From positions 152,711-216,710 of the forward strand of contig NZ_FOQO01000012.1 of the NCBI RefSeq assembly GCF_900113765.1: DNA of 64,000 nucleotides. Reading direction: 5' to 3'. How positions within the stretch are numbered: position 1 is the first letter of the stretch; every line of letters begins with the position of its first letter. Shown one piece after another: positions 23,722 to 30,835 of the stretch. Below the pieces are notes generated by a model. It did no database searches. It was not told where the DNA came from and worked only from the letters and a program-made list of their open reading frames with translations. Source of the DNA: Parapedobacter indicus (GTDB taxonomy: Bacteria; Bacteroidota; Bacteroidia; Sphingobacteriales; Sphingobacteriaceae). The position numbers were made by a program, and so were the translations under genes.

Positions 23722-24666
23722 ATGGAAAGACAACTACCTGAACTGCCTGGCGAGGGTAAGTACATTGACATCCTCACCGACTGGGCTTTCAAGCGAATTT
23801 TCTCCGGGGATTCCAACAAGAGAAATCTCATCGAGCTGCTCAACGACCTGCTTGCCGGAGAAAAGCATATAACCGATCTGGCCTATATACCCACCGAAGA
23901 ACTCGGCGGCAACAGCAGCCACCGCCGGATCATTTTCGACCTGAGGTGCGTGGGCGATTGGGGCGAGGTGTTCCTGATCGAGATGCAGCGGATGGACCAC
24001 CGCAATTTCCGTGACCGCACGGTGTTCAGCACCTCGCGCATCATCAGCAACCACTACGCCCAGGGGGATGATTACCGCACCACGGCCCTGCCGGAGGTGT
24101 ATTTCATCGGCATTCTGGAGTTCCGGATGGATCCGGACGAGCGCGAGCGATACATCCGCAGGATGGAACTGGCCGAACGGGAGACGGGGCGTAAATTTTA
24201 CAATAAATTGCAGTATATATTCCTGGAGTTGCCTAACTTTGTGAAAGCGGATGAGGAAATCCGGACGGCCATGGACCAGTGGTTCTGGTTGTTCAAGCAC
24301 CTGAGCGGGGCTGACCGATTGCCGGCATTCATGAAGAAACGGGTTTTCCGGAGGATTTTCAACATCGCGGAGATTTCTAACTTGACGGAGGAGGAACTGA
24401 TGGCATACAACGCAAGCATACAGGCCAAGTGGGACTGGCAGAACGCCGTGTCCCTAGCCGAGGAACGGGCGGTGGAAAAGGCACTCAAAAAAGAGCGGGC
24501 CCAAGCCGCGAAGCTTCTCGAACAGGAACGGATTAAAGCCGAAGCAGAGAAGATTCAATCTGTACAGAAAATGCTTGCCAAAGGCCTTTCTATTGCCGAC
24601 GCAGCCGAAGTTTCAGGCCTTTCCATCGAGGAGGTCGCCGAAATCCAAACCCGGATCGGTAAGTAG
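23722..24666 (+). CDS. Rpn-family PD-(D/E)XK nuclease/putative transposase (module 2, full length)
   Basis: Protein of 314 residues with the classic family plan. N-terminus YIDILTDWAFKRIFSGDSNK, then the nuclease core with D in IIFDLRCVGDWGEVF and E-x-Q in LIEMQRMDH, the SRIISNHYAQGDDY segment, YFIGILEF, a helical middle (NKLQYIFLELPNF, FWLFKHLSGADRLP) and, from residue 227, MAYNASIQAKWDWQNAV followed by a Lys/Glu/Ala coiled tail and a helix-turn-helix-like end (MLAKGLSIADAAEVSGLSIEEVAEI). Known family members (E. coli RpnA-E) are DNA endonucleases; large/small Rpn pairs act in phage defence. Full catalytic motif is present, so it is probably active. Next to it lies a free copy of its own C-terminal part. 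Confidence 0.88.
   Translation: MERQLPELPGEGKYIDILTDWAFKRIFSGDSNKRNLIELLNDLLAGEKHITDLAYIPTEELGGNSSHRRIIFDLRCVGDWGEVFLIEMQRMDHRNFRDRTVFSTSRIISNHYAQGDDYRTTALPEVYFIGILEFRMDPDERERYIRRMELAERETGRKFYNKLQYIFLELPNFVKADEEIRTAMDQWFWLFKHLSGADRLPAFMKKRVFRRIFNIAEISNLTEEELMAYNASIQAKWDWQNAVSLAEERAVEKALKKERAQAAKLLEQERIKAEAEKIQSVQKMLAKGLSIADAAEVSGLSIEEVAEIQTRIGK
24387..24402 (+). promoter_or_regulatory. strong internal ribosome-binding site before an in-frame ATG
   Basis: GGAGGAGG (24387-24394) sits 5 nt before the in-frame ATG at 24400, inside the Rpn gene. It encodes T-E-E-E-L, so the purine run could be codon-driven, but it is far stronger than ribosome sites elsewhere in this window. Confidence 0.5.
24400..24666 (+). 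CDS. candidate internal small Rpn (RpnS-like) product
   Basis: If translation starts at the internal ATG (24400) the product is the last 88 residues of the Rpn protein: MAYNASIQAKWDWQNAV, a charged coiled segment and the helix-turn-helix-like end. In characterised Rpn genes a small protein made from an internal start corresponds to the C-terminal domain and blocks the large nuclease. The same domain is duplicated as an independent gene beginning at precisely this codon (24667-24936), which supports the idea that it works alone. Not demonstrated here. Confidence 0.4.
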   Translation: MAYNASIQAKWDWQNAVSLAEERAVEKALKKERAQAAKLLEQERIKAEAEKIQSVQKMLAKGLSIADAAEVSGLSIEEVAEIQTRIGK

Positions 24667-24936
24667 ATGATGGCATACAACGCAAGCATACAAGCCAAGT
24701 GGGACTGGCAGAACGCCGTATCTCTGGCTGAGGAACGGGCTACGGAACGGGAGCGCGCGAAAGCGGCCAAACTTCTTGAAAAAGAACGAGCCGAAGCAGA
24801 AAAAATCCAATCTGTTAAGAAGATGCTAGCCAGAGGCTTGTCTATTACGGATGCCGCTGAATTTTCTGGTCTTTCCATTAAAAAAGTAACTAAAATCCAG
24901 ACACAGCAGGCTGATCTCACTGGGAAAAAGAAATAG
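24667..24936 (+). CDS. free-standing Rpn C-terminal domain (RpnS-like)
   Basis: Protein of 89 residues: MMAYNASIQAKWDWQNAV, coiled Lys/Glu/Ala part, and MLARGLSITDAAEFSGLSIKKVTKI. It is a tandem duplicate of the last 88 codons of the preceding Rpn gene, with clear DNA identity from the ATG onward and more divergence further on, so the copy is not brand-new yet has stayed open. Its ATG is directly adjacent to the TAG stop of the nuclease gene, allowing coupled translation. It lacks the nuclease core. Role as inhibitor/antitoxin of the nuclease is inferred from the RpnL/RpnS precedent; it could also be a decaying partial duplication. Confidence 0.7.
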   Translation: MMAYNASIQAKWDWQNAVSLAEERATERERAKAAKLLEKERAEAEKIQSVKKMLARGLSITDAAEFSGLSIKKVTKIQTQQADLTGKKK

Positions 24937-24966
24937 CGGAAGCTTTTTTGCCGTTCCGCGATATCA

Positions 24967-24993
24967 AGCTATACCGTTAGGGATGTGGCTTTT
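24967..24993 (+). terminator. weak convergent terminator, module 2
   Basis: AGCTATACC-like arm (24967-24975) and GATGTGGCT (24982-24990) with wobbles and one mismatch, then TTTTC. Homologous to the terminator at 23162-23190. It overlaps the stop region of the XRE gene. Confidence 0.4.
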
Positions 24994-25648
24994 CTTTACT
25001 CTTCTCCGCTGCAACGTTGCCGTTTACGTGCAAGTCCGCATATCCGGTTTGATCAACAGCCTTCTCTACAAAGCGCACGGTAGTAGTGCCCGGTGCGGGA
25101 TCTAATTTATCAAGAAGTTTAAGGAATTTACCCTGTCCCAGGGTAACCGTAATCTTGCCGATTTCGGCCGTATGGTCAGTAAGCTGCTTTTTGGATATAC
25201 CCGGGTATAATTTTAGAAAGGCATCCTTTCCTGTCTTGGGTTTTTTGAAGAAGCCAGCTTCCAACAACGTATGTAGCTGTTTCGCACGGCCCGGCACCCC
25301 CTCCTGCTTGTTGGTCTTCTTTTGTACCTCCACCTTTTCCTTAGCTTTTTGTTGCCGATTTTTCAGTGTATGAATCGCCTTTCGGGTTGCGGAAGGAAGC
25401 TGATCAAAGCTGGGAATAGGAAAATTTGGGTTGGCCAACTCGTAAAATTCGATACCGTAGAAATTCGCATAGCGGATTAGCATTTCCAAAGAAGGGTTAG
25501 ATAGACCATTTTCCAATTCAGAAATATAATTTGATTTGGTATTCATAAAGTCAGCGAAATCCCGTTGGGTCAAATCCGCTGCTCTCCTGAACTCCTGTAA
25601 TCGTTTCCCGAATCTTACCTTTTTGGCTAAAACTTTTTTCGTTACCAA
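24977..25648 (-). CDS. XRE-family HTH protein with conserved C-terminal domain (module 2)
   Basis: Protein of 223 residues. An XRE/Cro-type helix-turn-helix occupies about 12-70 (FGKRLQEFRRAADLTQRDFA, SNYISELENGLSNPSLEMLI). A linker (FDQLPSATRKAIHTL) and a basic stretch lead to a C-terminal domain of about 100 residues (PGRAKQLHTLLEAGFF to KAVDQTGYADLHVNG) that is also kept in the module 1 remnant; I do not recognise that domain. The start seems to be a TTG at 25648, since no ATG precedes the helix-turn-helix. It converges on the Rpn gene. As intact partner of the only complete module, it may regulate the nuclease or be part of the system. Confidence 0.8.
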   Translation of the reverse strand: MVTKKVLAKKVRFGKRLQEFRRAADLTQRDFADFMNTKSNYISELENGLSNPSLEMLIRYANFYGIEFYELANPNFPIPSFDQLPSATRKAIHTLKNRQQKAKEKVEVQKKTNKQEGVPGRAKQLHTLLEAGFFKKPKTGKDAFLKLYPGISKKQLTDHTAEIGKITVTLGQGKFLKLLDKLDPAPGTTTVRFVEKAVDQTGYADLHVNGNVAAEKSKEKPHP

Positions 25649-25669
25649 ATTAAAATATTTTGTATTTGT

Positions 25670-25700
25670 TTTGTTATCAAATATTATTTGCTTACTTTTG
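25670..25700 (+). promoter_or_regulatory. consensus Bacteroidota promoter, divergent from the XRE gene
   Basis: TTTG (25670-25673), exact 19-bp spacer, TACTTTTGT (25693-25701). Transcription should start near 25707, rightward. The first transcribed bases GGTTTAA (25708-25714) can pair with TTAAACC (25743-25749), so the RNA would begin with a stem. There is no clear ORF just downstream, which points to a non-coding or leader RNA. Confidence 0.65.
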
Positions 25701-25870
25701 TCTTAACGGTTTAATCAAGCAGCCAAGAGACGGCACCAGTGTTTAAACCAAAAAATAAACAGCGGCGCAATGCTGCTCTTAACAGGTCTCTCGCCTCGAA
25801 ACCGCCAGTTTCATCCGACGAGAAGACCGAATGTTCGCCCATTTTCTTGGGTTTGCGTACCTTTGCAGGT

Positions 25871-25985
25871 GCCATCCAGTGGGGCGGGCTTCGTGTCTTG
25901 CTTTTGTCGGACTTAGATTTCGATCTAAGGGGTTCTTGGCGGTACCAGAGGCAAAGCAACCGAGGCTCGCCCCGTTGGGGTTTTA
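25871..25985 (+). ncRNA. candidate structured RNA
   Basis: A rod-like fold is visible: 13-bp outer helix between GGGGCGGGCTTCG (25881-25893) and CGAGGCTCGCCCC (25961-25973) with two G-U pairs; then TTGCTTT (25898-25904) with AAAGCAA (25953-25959); then CTTAGAT-TTCG-ATCTAAG (25912-25929), a UUCG-capped hairpin. A second -7 box TACCTTTGC lies at 25858-25866, which would start RNA near 25871, and CCCC-GTT-GGGG-TTTT (25970-25984) may end it. Wobble pairs that keep the outer helix suggest selection for structure. I cannot match it to a named family; 6S-like rods are one possibility. Strand is chosen from the promoters. Confidence 0.35.
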
Positions 25986-26019
25986 AACCCGTTTGCTATT
26001 TGCCCGCATCCGCGGGAGA

Positions 26020-26060
26020 CCTGTTTTCAAACTGACTAATTTATCAATTATGAAAACAGG
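26020..26060 (+). promoter_or_regulatory. hairpin sequestering a start codon
   Basis: CCTGTTTTCA (26020-26029) and TGAAAACAGG (26051-26060) are perfectly complementary, 10 bp, with a 21-nt loop. The right arm covers the ATG at 26050 and the next codons of a small ORF, so translation of that ORF would depend on opening this stem. Confidence 0.5.
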
Positions 26061-26190
26061 AGCGACCAAACCCCGATTAACCCTTTACCGCAAATTACTT
26101 GCGACACTCGATGCTTATTGCATCCAGCAAAGCGCGTCTAGCCAATCCCAACAAAACCCGCTAAAAAACATCATCCGGTCACCCGAATAA
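26050..26190 (+). CDS. 46-residue ORF of unknown function
   Basis: Begins MKTGATKPRLTLYRKLLATL and ends KNIIRSPE. Basic, with one amphipathic helix and a Gln/Ser-rich tail, no membrane segment. It lies at the end of the structured region and its start codon is inside a 10-bp hairpin. No family recognised; it could be the open frame of a longer non-coding RNA. Confidence 0.35.
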   Translation: MKTGATKPRLTLYRKLLATLDAYCIQQSASSQSQQNPLKNIIRSPE

Positions 26191-26438
26191 ACGATAAATC
26201 GCAAACACCGGTCACAAAAAACGGCCTCGGCCGCATACCGGTGCTACCGACCTCCTACCAGCGGAAAACGCATAAGTTTGCCATAGGTTGAGGACGGCCT
26301 ATTTTTATCGGTTATTCGCAATCTCCATAAAAGTAGCGTCTTTTCCCTTTATCCGCAAATAAAAGCAGTCATTTTCTTCCGGTATGGCGGTCGGTTACAC
26401 AAAACTTGAACTTGTAACTGACTTAAATCCAATATTGA

Positions 26439-27533
26439 ATGAAGCAAAAATTACGCTTAATGGCCGCGCTTTGGCCTATATTAACCTTATTAACGAGCAT
26501 GTGTTTGGAAGCCCGCGCACAGTCCCCGGATTATTCCGGGGCTGTGCCTCCGGGCAATCTTCCGGATACAATTACGCCCCTGCAAATCGGCGATACCATC
26601 CCCGATTACCTGTGGCATTTGCCTATACAGGTGGTGAACCATCCGGATCAAAAAGAAATAATAACTCTCAACGACTACAAAGGAAAAGCCATTCTGCTCG
26701 ATTTCTTATTCACCGGATGCAAGGGCTGCATAGCTGCATTACCGGTATTGGAAAAGATAAGCTTAGCGTTTGACAGTGAAGTGGGAATAGTAGCGGTTAC
26801 ACCAGAAAAGCGACAACGGGTAACCGACTTCATTCCCAGTAATAGTTATGTGAATAAAAGCCAGCTGCCATTTATAGTGGAAGACCGGATACTTAAACAG
26901 CACTTTCCCCACTTATATATTTCGCATGTAGTGTGGATAGATGTACAAGGGATAGTCCGTGCATTCACGGGGACAAAGCATGTGACCACACGCACCATAC
27001 GCGAGTTGCAAAACGGCAATACCCGTAACTGGCCGGTGAAAACGGAAATGACATCATTTTTTAATGCACCACTCGTGAGACTCAATCCGGAAGCAAACAG
27101 CATGCGAAATAATGTCGGTCGTCCCTTATACTATTCGGCTATTACCGGTTATACGGAAGGGGTGGGGGTCTTGGTCCCTACCAAAGCAGATAGTCTTCTG
27201 GGAATAAAACGCATATCGTTTAAAAATATGCCGATCATCGATCTGTACAGGATAGCTATAGGGAGTGAGTTTCCCCTAAGAAAACAGATCTGTTGGGAAG
27301 TCGAGCATCCCGAGAGGTACGCGGTTTGGATGGCCACCCTTGATAGTGGGCAAACGTTAGAAGAATGGTATCAGCAAAATAGCATTTGTTACGAGGGAAC
27401 ATTCCCCATAGCGACCGATGAGGAGACGTGGCAAGCATTTCTACGTGCCGATCTAAACAGATTTCTGAACCTAAACGGTCGTCTGGAGCACCGCGAAGGT
27501 GAGACTTATTTCGTGCTTTCCGAACTGCCCTGA
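26439..27533 (+). CDS. thioredoxin-like (TlpA/AhpC-TSA type) periplasmic protein
   Basis: Protein of 364 residues with an N-terminal signal peptide (LWPILTLLTSMCLEARAQ). A thioredoxin-like domain spans about 50-190: IGDTIPDYLW, the strand GKAILLDFLFTGCKGCIAALP with the redox pair C94-K-G-C97, and a redoxin-style VVWIDVQGIVRAFTG strand. The C-terminal 170 residues have no recognised domain. A gene of this type directly before a SusC/SusD pair is a frequent Bacteroidota arrangement. It ends 33 bp before SusC, so the three are likely one operon. Redox role at the envelope is inferred. Confidence 0.82.
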   Translation: MKQKLRLMAALWPILTLLTSMCLEARAQSPDYSGAVPPGNLPDTITPLQIGDTIPDYLWHLPIQVVNHPDQKEIITLNDYKGKAILLDFLFTGCKGCIAALPVLEKISLAFDSEVGIVAVTPEKRQRVTDFIPSNSYVNKSQLPFIVEDRILKQHFPHLYISHVVWIDVQGIVRAFTGTKHVTTRTIRELQNGNTRNWPVKTEMTSFFNAPLVRLNPEANSMRNNVGRPLYYSAITGYTEGVGVLVPTKADSLLGIKRISFKNMPIIDLYRIAIGSEFPLRKQICWEVEHPERYAVWMATLDSGQTLEEWYQQNSICYEGTFPIATDEETWQAFLRADLNRFLNLNGRLEHREGETYFVLSELP

Positions 27534-27566
27534 GCATTCAGATTTTAATCAAATAAACCAACAACA

Positions 27567-30500
27567 ATGAAACTTTTTATTCTTACCGTACTGATATGTT
27601 GCACAATCAGCACAAGCAAGGTATGGGGCCAAACAACAAAACTAACAGGCCGCGTTGTGAACGATGCAGACGGCAAGCCGCTGGTCGGAGCACTGGTGAG
27701 GTCTTCCAACGGAAATTCGCCCACGAAAACTGACGAATCAGGAATGTTCGTCTTAACAATAAGTCCAAAAGATACAGTGCTGTACGTATCCTTTCTGGGA
27801 TATGAAACCAGCGAAATAAACCTACGTACGCCCTATGCAAAGCCGCTGACGGTGATGCTCCAGCCTGGAGTCCGGGCACTAGAGGAGGTTATCGTTTCAA
27901 CCGGTTATGAAGAAATCCCCTTGGAACGCGCTACAGGATCCTTCGAAAAAATCGACAATGCCCTGTTAAACCGCAGTGTAGGTATGGACGTACTTAGTCG
28001 CATTGAAAACATCGCTTCGGGCGTCTATTTTAACAATCGAAAGGTTGACATCAACTCGGTTGGGCCTCCGGACCATGATCTTTACGTGCGTGGAATCAGT
28101 ACGCTGCGAAATGCTCAGGTCGGAGCGACTGCCCCGCTCATCGTGTTGGATAATTTCCCCTACGAAGGTAGCATTGCCAACATCAACCCGAATGACATAG
28201 AAAGCGTAACAATACTGAAGGATGCAGCTGCCTCATCGATTTGGGGGGCCAAAGCGGGTAATGGCGTAGTCGTCATTACCACTAAAAAGGCGGACTTCTC
28301 GCAGCCTACGCGTGTCTCCTTCAATCATTCGGTCAATGTAACGGCCAAACCCGATCTATACGCCCGAAAAGTGATGGAAGCTAGCGATATTATAGATATG
28401 GAGATGTTTTTATTCGACAAAGGGTTTTATAACAGCAACGAAACAAAACGGTCCAAGCCTGCGCTATCACCCATTGTAGAGTTGCTTATCCAGCTCCGAG
28501 ACGGCAAAATGGATACAACAAACGCATACAACGCGATTGATCAGTACCGGGCAAACGATATCCGGGAAGACATGCTGGATTACATATATCGACAATCGGT
28601 TAACCGGCAATATGCGCTCAGCATGGATGGAGGAAACGCGTACCACAGATTCAGGCTATTTGGCGGGTATGACAAGATGTTGAACTCACAACGGGGCAGT
28701 GAGAATGACCGCATTAACGTCAAGCTTGAAAACTCATTTAACATCGGTACAAAACTATTACTGGACAGCCGGATATTTTGGACACAGACCCGGAATACAT
28801 ATGCTTCCCTCGGCACCACCGGTGCCAACTATGGAAGTAATGGCTATCCGTATCCTTATATCCGCTTTGCCGATGACGATGGGCAACCACTGCCGGTTCC
28901 CAACGATTACCGGATGGGATTTTTAGATACCGCGGGGCAGGGTAAACTGTTGGACTGGCAATATAGACCGTTGGATGAGATTCGAAATCCCGCAAACCAC
29001 GTGTTAACGCGGGAAATTCTCATGAATGTTGGGTTAACGTACAAAATTGCTCAGTGGGCTAATGCGGAACTAAAATACCAGTACGGCAACGAAAACGGCA
29101 TTCATCAAAACCATGGATCGCTTGAAAATTATGCAACACGAGACCTGATCAACCGCTATACCCAAATTGATGCAAATGGTGTAGTAAGCTACGCTGTGCC
29201 TCTTGGAGGAATCCTCAGATTGACAAACACAGCAGCTTCGTCACACCGGTTAAGGGGACAGGCCAATATAAACAAGGATTGGACAGATAGACACCGGCTA
29301 AGAGGGCTTTTGGGAATGGACGTACAGCAACGTAAAACCACTTCCAACGCTTACGATACCTATGGGTATGATGACGAATACCTTACCTTTGTGACCAATA
29401 TTGACCATAATACCCGGTATCCGATTTATGCCAATCTTGCCGCTGCGAGCTTTATCCCCAATACCAGGGCATTTGCAGGCTCCGTAAACCGGTTCGTATC
29501 GGTCTATGGGAATCTGGCATATACCTTTTTGGATAAATATACTATAACAGGTAGTGCCCGGAAAGATGCTTCTAATCTGTTTGGTGTTAGCACCAATAAC
29601 AAGTGGACGCCTTTATGGTCGCTGGGCGTAAATTGGAATTTGGCCAAAGAATCCTTTATCCCGGATGGTTGGTTCGATCGTTTAAACATTAGATTTTCGA
29701 CCGGCTACAGCGGTAACGTAGATAACAGTATGTCGGCGCTTACTACGATTTCTTATACCACGGTAAACAGTGTGTGGGGAATCGATTGGCCTGCTGCACA
29801 AATTGCAAATCTCCCGAACAGGGAATTGCGGTGGGAAAAAGTATCGACCCACAACCTCGGCTTGGATTTTTCGATCTGGAATCGGCGGGTTTCCGGTAGT
29901 ATAGATCTATACAAGAAAAACACCTTCGATCTGCTAAGCCCGTTTCCGGTAGACCCATCCACGGGTAGAAGTTTACTGATTATGAACGTCGCGCGTACAG
30001 AAAGTCGGGGGCTCGATTTGCAGTTGCACACACAAAACACGGTTGGAAAGTTGAAATGGTCAACGGATTTGGTGTTCGCATATAACAATAACTGGATTAG
30101 GGAAACCTTCGAAGATGAACTGAATCCGGTATCTTATACAAATTTAGGATCCTTGATTGTTTATAAGGGAGCGATGGCATACGGGGCCTACAGTTATCAA
30201 TGGGCCGGGCTGAATCCGGAAAATGGCCAGCCCATGGGGTATCTCAACGGGGAAGCAAGTGCGGACTATCGGCAGATTGCCTCGCGGGAAAATACCAGGT
30301 TAACAGACTTGGTATTGCATGGATCAGCCAGGCCGCTGTATTTTGGTTCGCTGAGAAATACAGTCACCTTCCGTAACGTCTCTATATCGTTCAATTTAAC
30401 AGGCAAATTTTCATACTACTTCAGAAGAGAAGGACTGGATTATGGCAGTCTCATCGAGTTAAACAATGGACACGCTGACTATTACCGACGGTGGCAACAT

Positions 30501-30815
30501 CCGGGGGATGAACTCCACACCAACGTACCTGCCTTTGTCTATCCTACGGACTCACGGGCAAATAGCTTTTACAGGAATTCCGAGGTGCTCGTCGAACGGG
30601 GGGATCACATACGGCTACAAGATATACGGATTGCCTATCGACTCGATCCCGTTCGTGCTGGCCAAACCGTGCTTCTGAAAAACGCCGAGGTGTTTCTGTT
30701 CGGAAATAATGTGGGATTCGTCTGGCGTGCCAACCGCCTTGGACTTGATCCCGATGTGGCAGACGGCATTCCACTACCGAGGAGTATAGCAGCAGGCATC
30801 AATCTTTCATTTTAA
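27567..30815 (+). CDS. SusC/RagA-type TonB-linked outer-membrane protein
   Basis: Receptor of 1082 residues: signal peptide (1-21, ending KVWGQ), carboxypeptidase-regulatory-like domain (about 24-110, LTGRVVNDADGKPLVGALV), TonB-box region LEEVIVSTGYEEIPLERATGSF, plug (about 120-260, with YVRGISTLRNAQVGATAPLI and SVTILKDAAASSIWGAKAGNG) and barrel ending in GINLSF. No STN domain, so it is not expected to signal to an anti-sigma factor. The plug variant with PLERATGSFE is typical of the subgroup linked to thioredoxin-like proteins. SusD follows after 20 bp. Confidence 0.94.
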   Translation: MKLFILTVLICCTISTSKVWGQTTKLTGRVVNDADGKPLVGALVRSSNGNSPTKTDESGMFVLTISPKDTVLYVSFLGYETSEINLRTPYAKPLTVMLQPGVRALEEVIVSTGYEEIPLERATGSFEKIDNALLNRSVGMDVLSRIENIASGVYFNNRKVDINSVGPPDHDLYVRGISTLRNAQVGATAPLIVLDNFPYEGSIANINPNDIESVTILKDAAASSIWGAKAGNGVVVITTKKADFSQPTRVSFNHSVNVTAKPDLYARKVMEASDIIDMEMFLFDKGFYNSNETKRSKPALSPIVELLIQLRDGKMDTTNAYNAIDQYRANDIREDMLDYIYRQSVNRQYALSMDGGNAYHRFRLFGGYDKMLNSQRGSENDRINVKLENSFNIGTKLLLDSRIFWTQTRNTYASLGTTGANYGSNGYPYPYIRFADDDGQPLPVPNDYRMGFLDTAGQGKLLDWQYRPLDEIRNPANHVLTREILMNVGLTYKIAQWANAELKYQYGNENGIHQNHGSLENYATRDLINRYTQIDANGVVSYAVPLGGILRLTNTAASSHRLRGQANINKDWTDRHRLRGLLGMDVQQRKTTSNAYDTYGYDDEYLTFVTNIDHNTRYPIYANLAAASFIPNTRAFAGSVNRFVSVYGNLAYTFLDKYTITGSARKDASNLFGVSTNNKWTPLWSLGVNWNLAKESFIPDGWFDRLNIRFSTGYSGNVDNSMSALTTISYTTVNSVWGIDWPAAQIANLPNRELRWEKVSTHNLGLDFSIWNRRVSGSIDLYKKNTFDLLSPFPVDPSTGRSLLIMNVARTESRGLDLQLHTQNTVGKLKWSTDLVFAYNNNWIRETFEDELNPVSYTNLGSLIVYKGAMAYGAYSYQWAGLNPENGQPMGYLNGEASADYRQIASRENTRLTDLVLHGSARPLYFGSLRNTVTFRNVSISFNLTGKFSYYFRREGLDYGSLIELNNGHADYYRRWQHPGDELHTNVPAFVYPTDSRANSFYRNSEVLVERGDHIRLQDIRIAYRLDPVRAGQTVLLKNAEVFLFGNNVGFVWRANRLGLDPDVADGIPLPRSIAAGINLSF

Positions 30816-30835
30816 TAACCTGATAAAAAACTGAC

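Larger units (their letters stand above)
25649..26438. other. 790-bp region with no conventional gene
   Basis: Between the XRE gene and the thioredoxin-like gene. It contains a good plus-strand promoter (25670-25700), a structured-RNA candidate (about 25871-25985), a hairpin over a small ORF (26020-26190) and, at 26203-26253, an inverted repeat CACCGGT/ACCGGTG around CGGCC-TC-GGCCG. Open frames here show no protein-like composition except possibly the 46-codon ORF. Confidence 0.6.

Noticed and set aside
22278..24666. Insertion sequences, since Rpn proteins are often named transposases
   Set aside because: No inverted terminal repeats or target duplications seen around either gene; the family's tested members act as nucleases in recombination or defence.
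25739..26035. 98-codon plus-strand and 82-codon minus-strand frames
   Set aside because: Composition is not protein-like and both lie over the RNA helices and promoter boxes; treated as non-coding.
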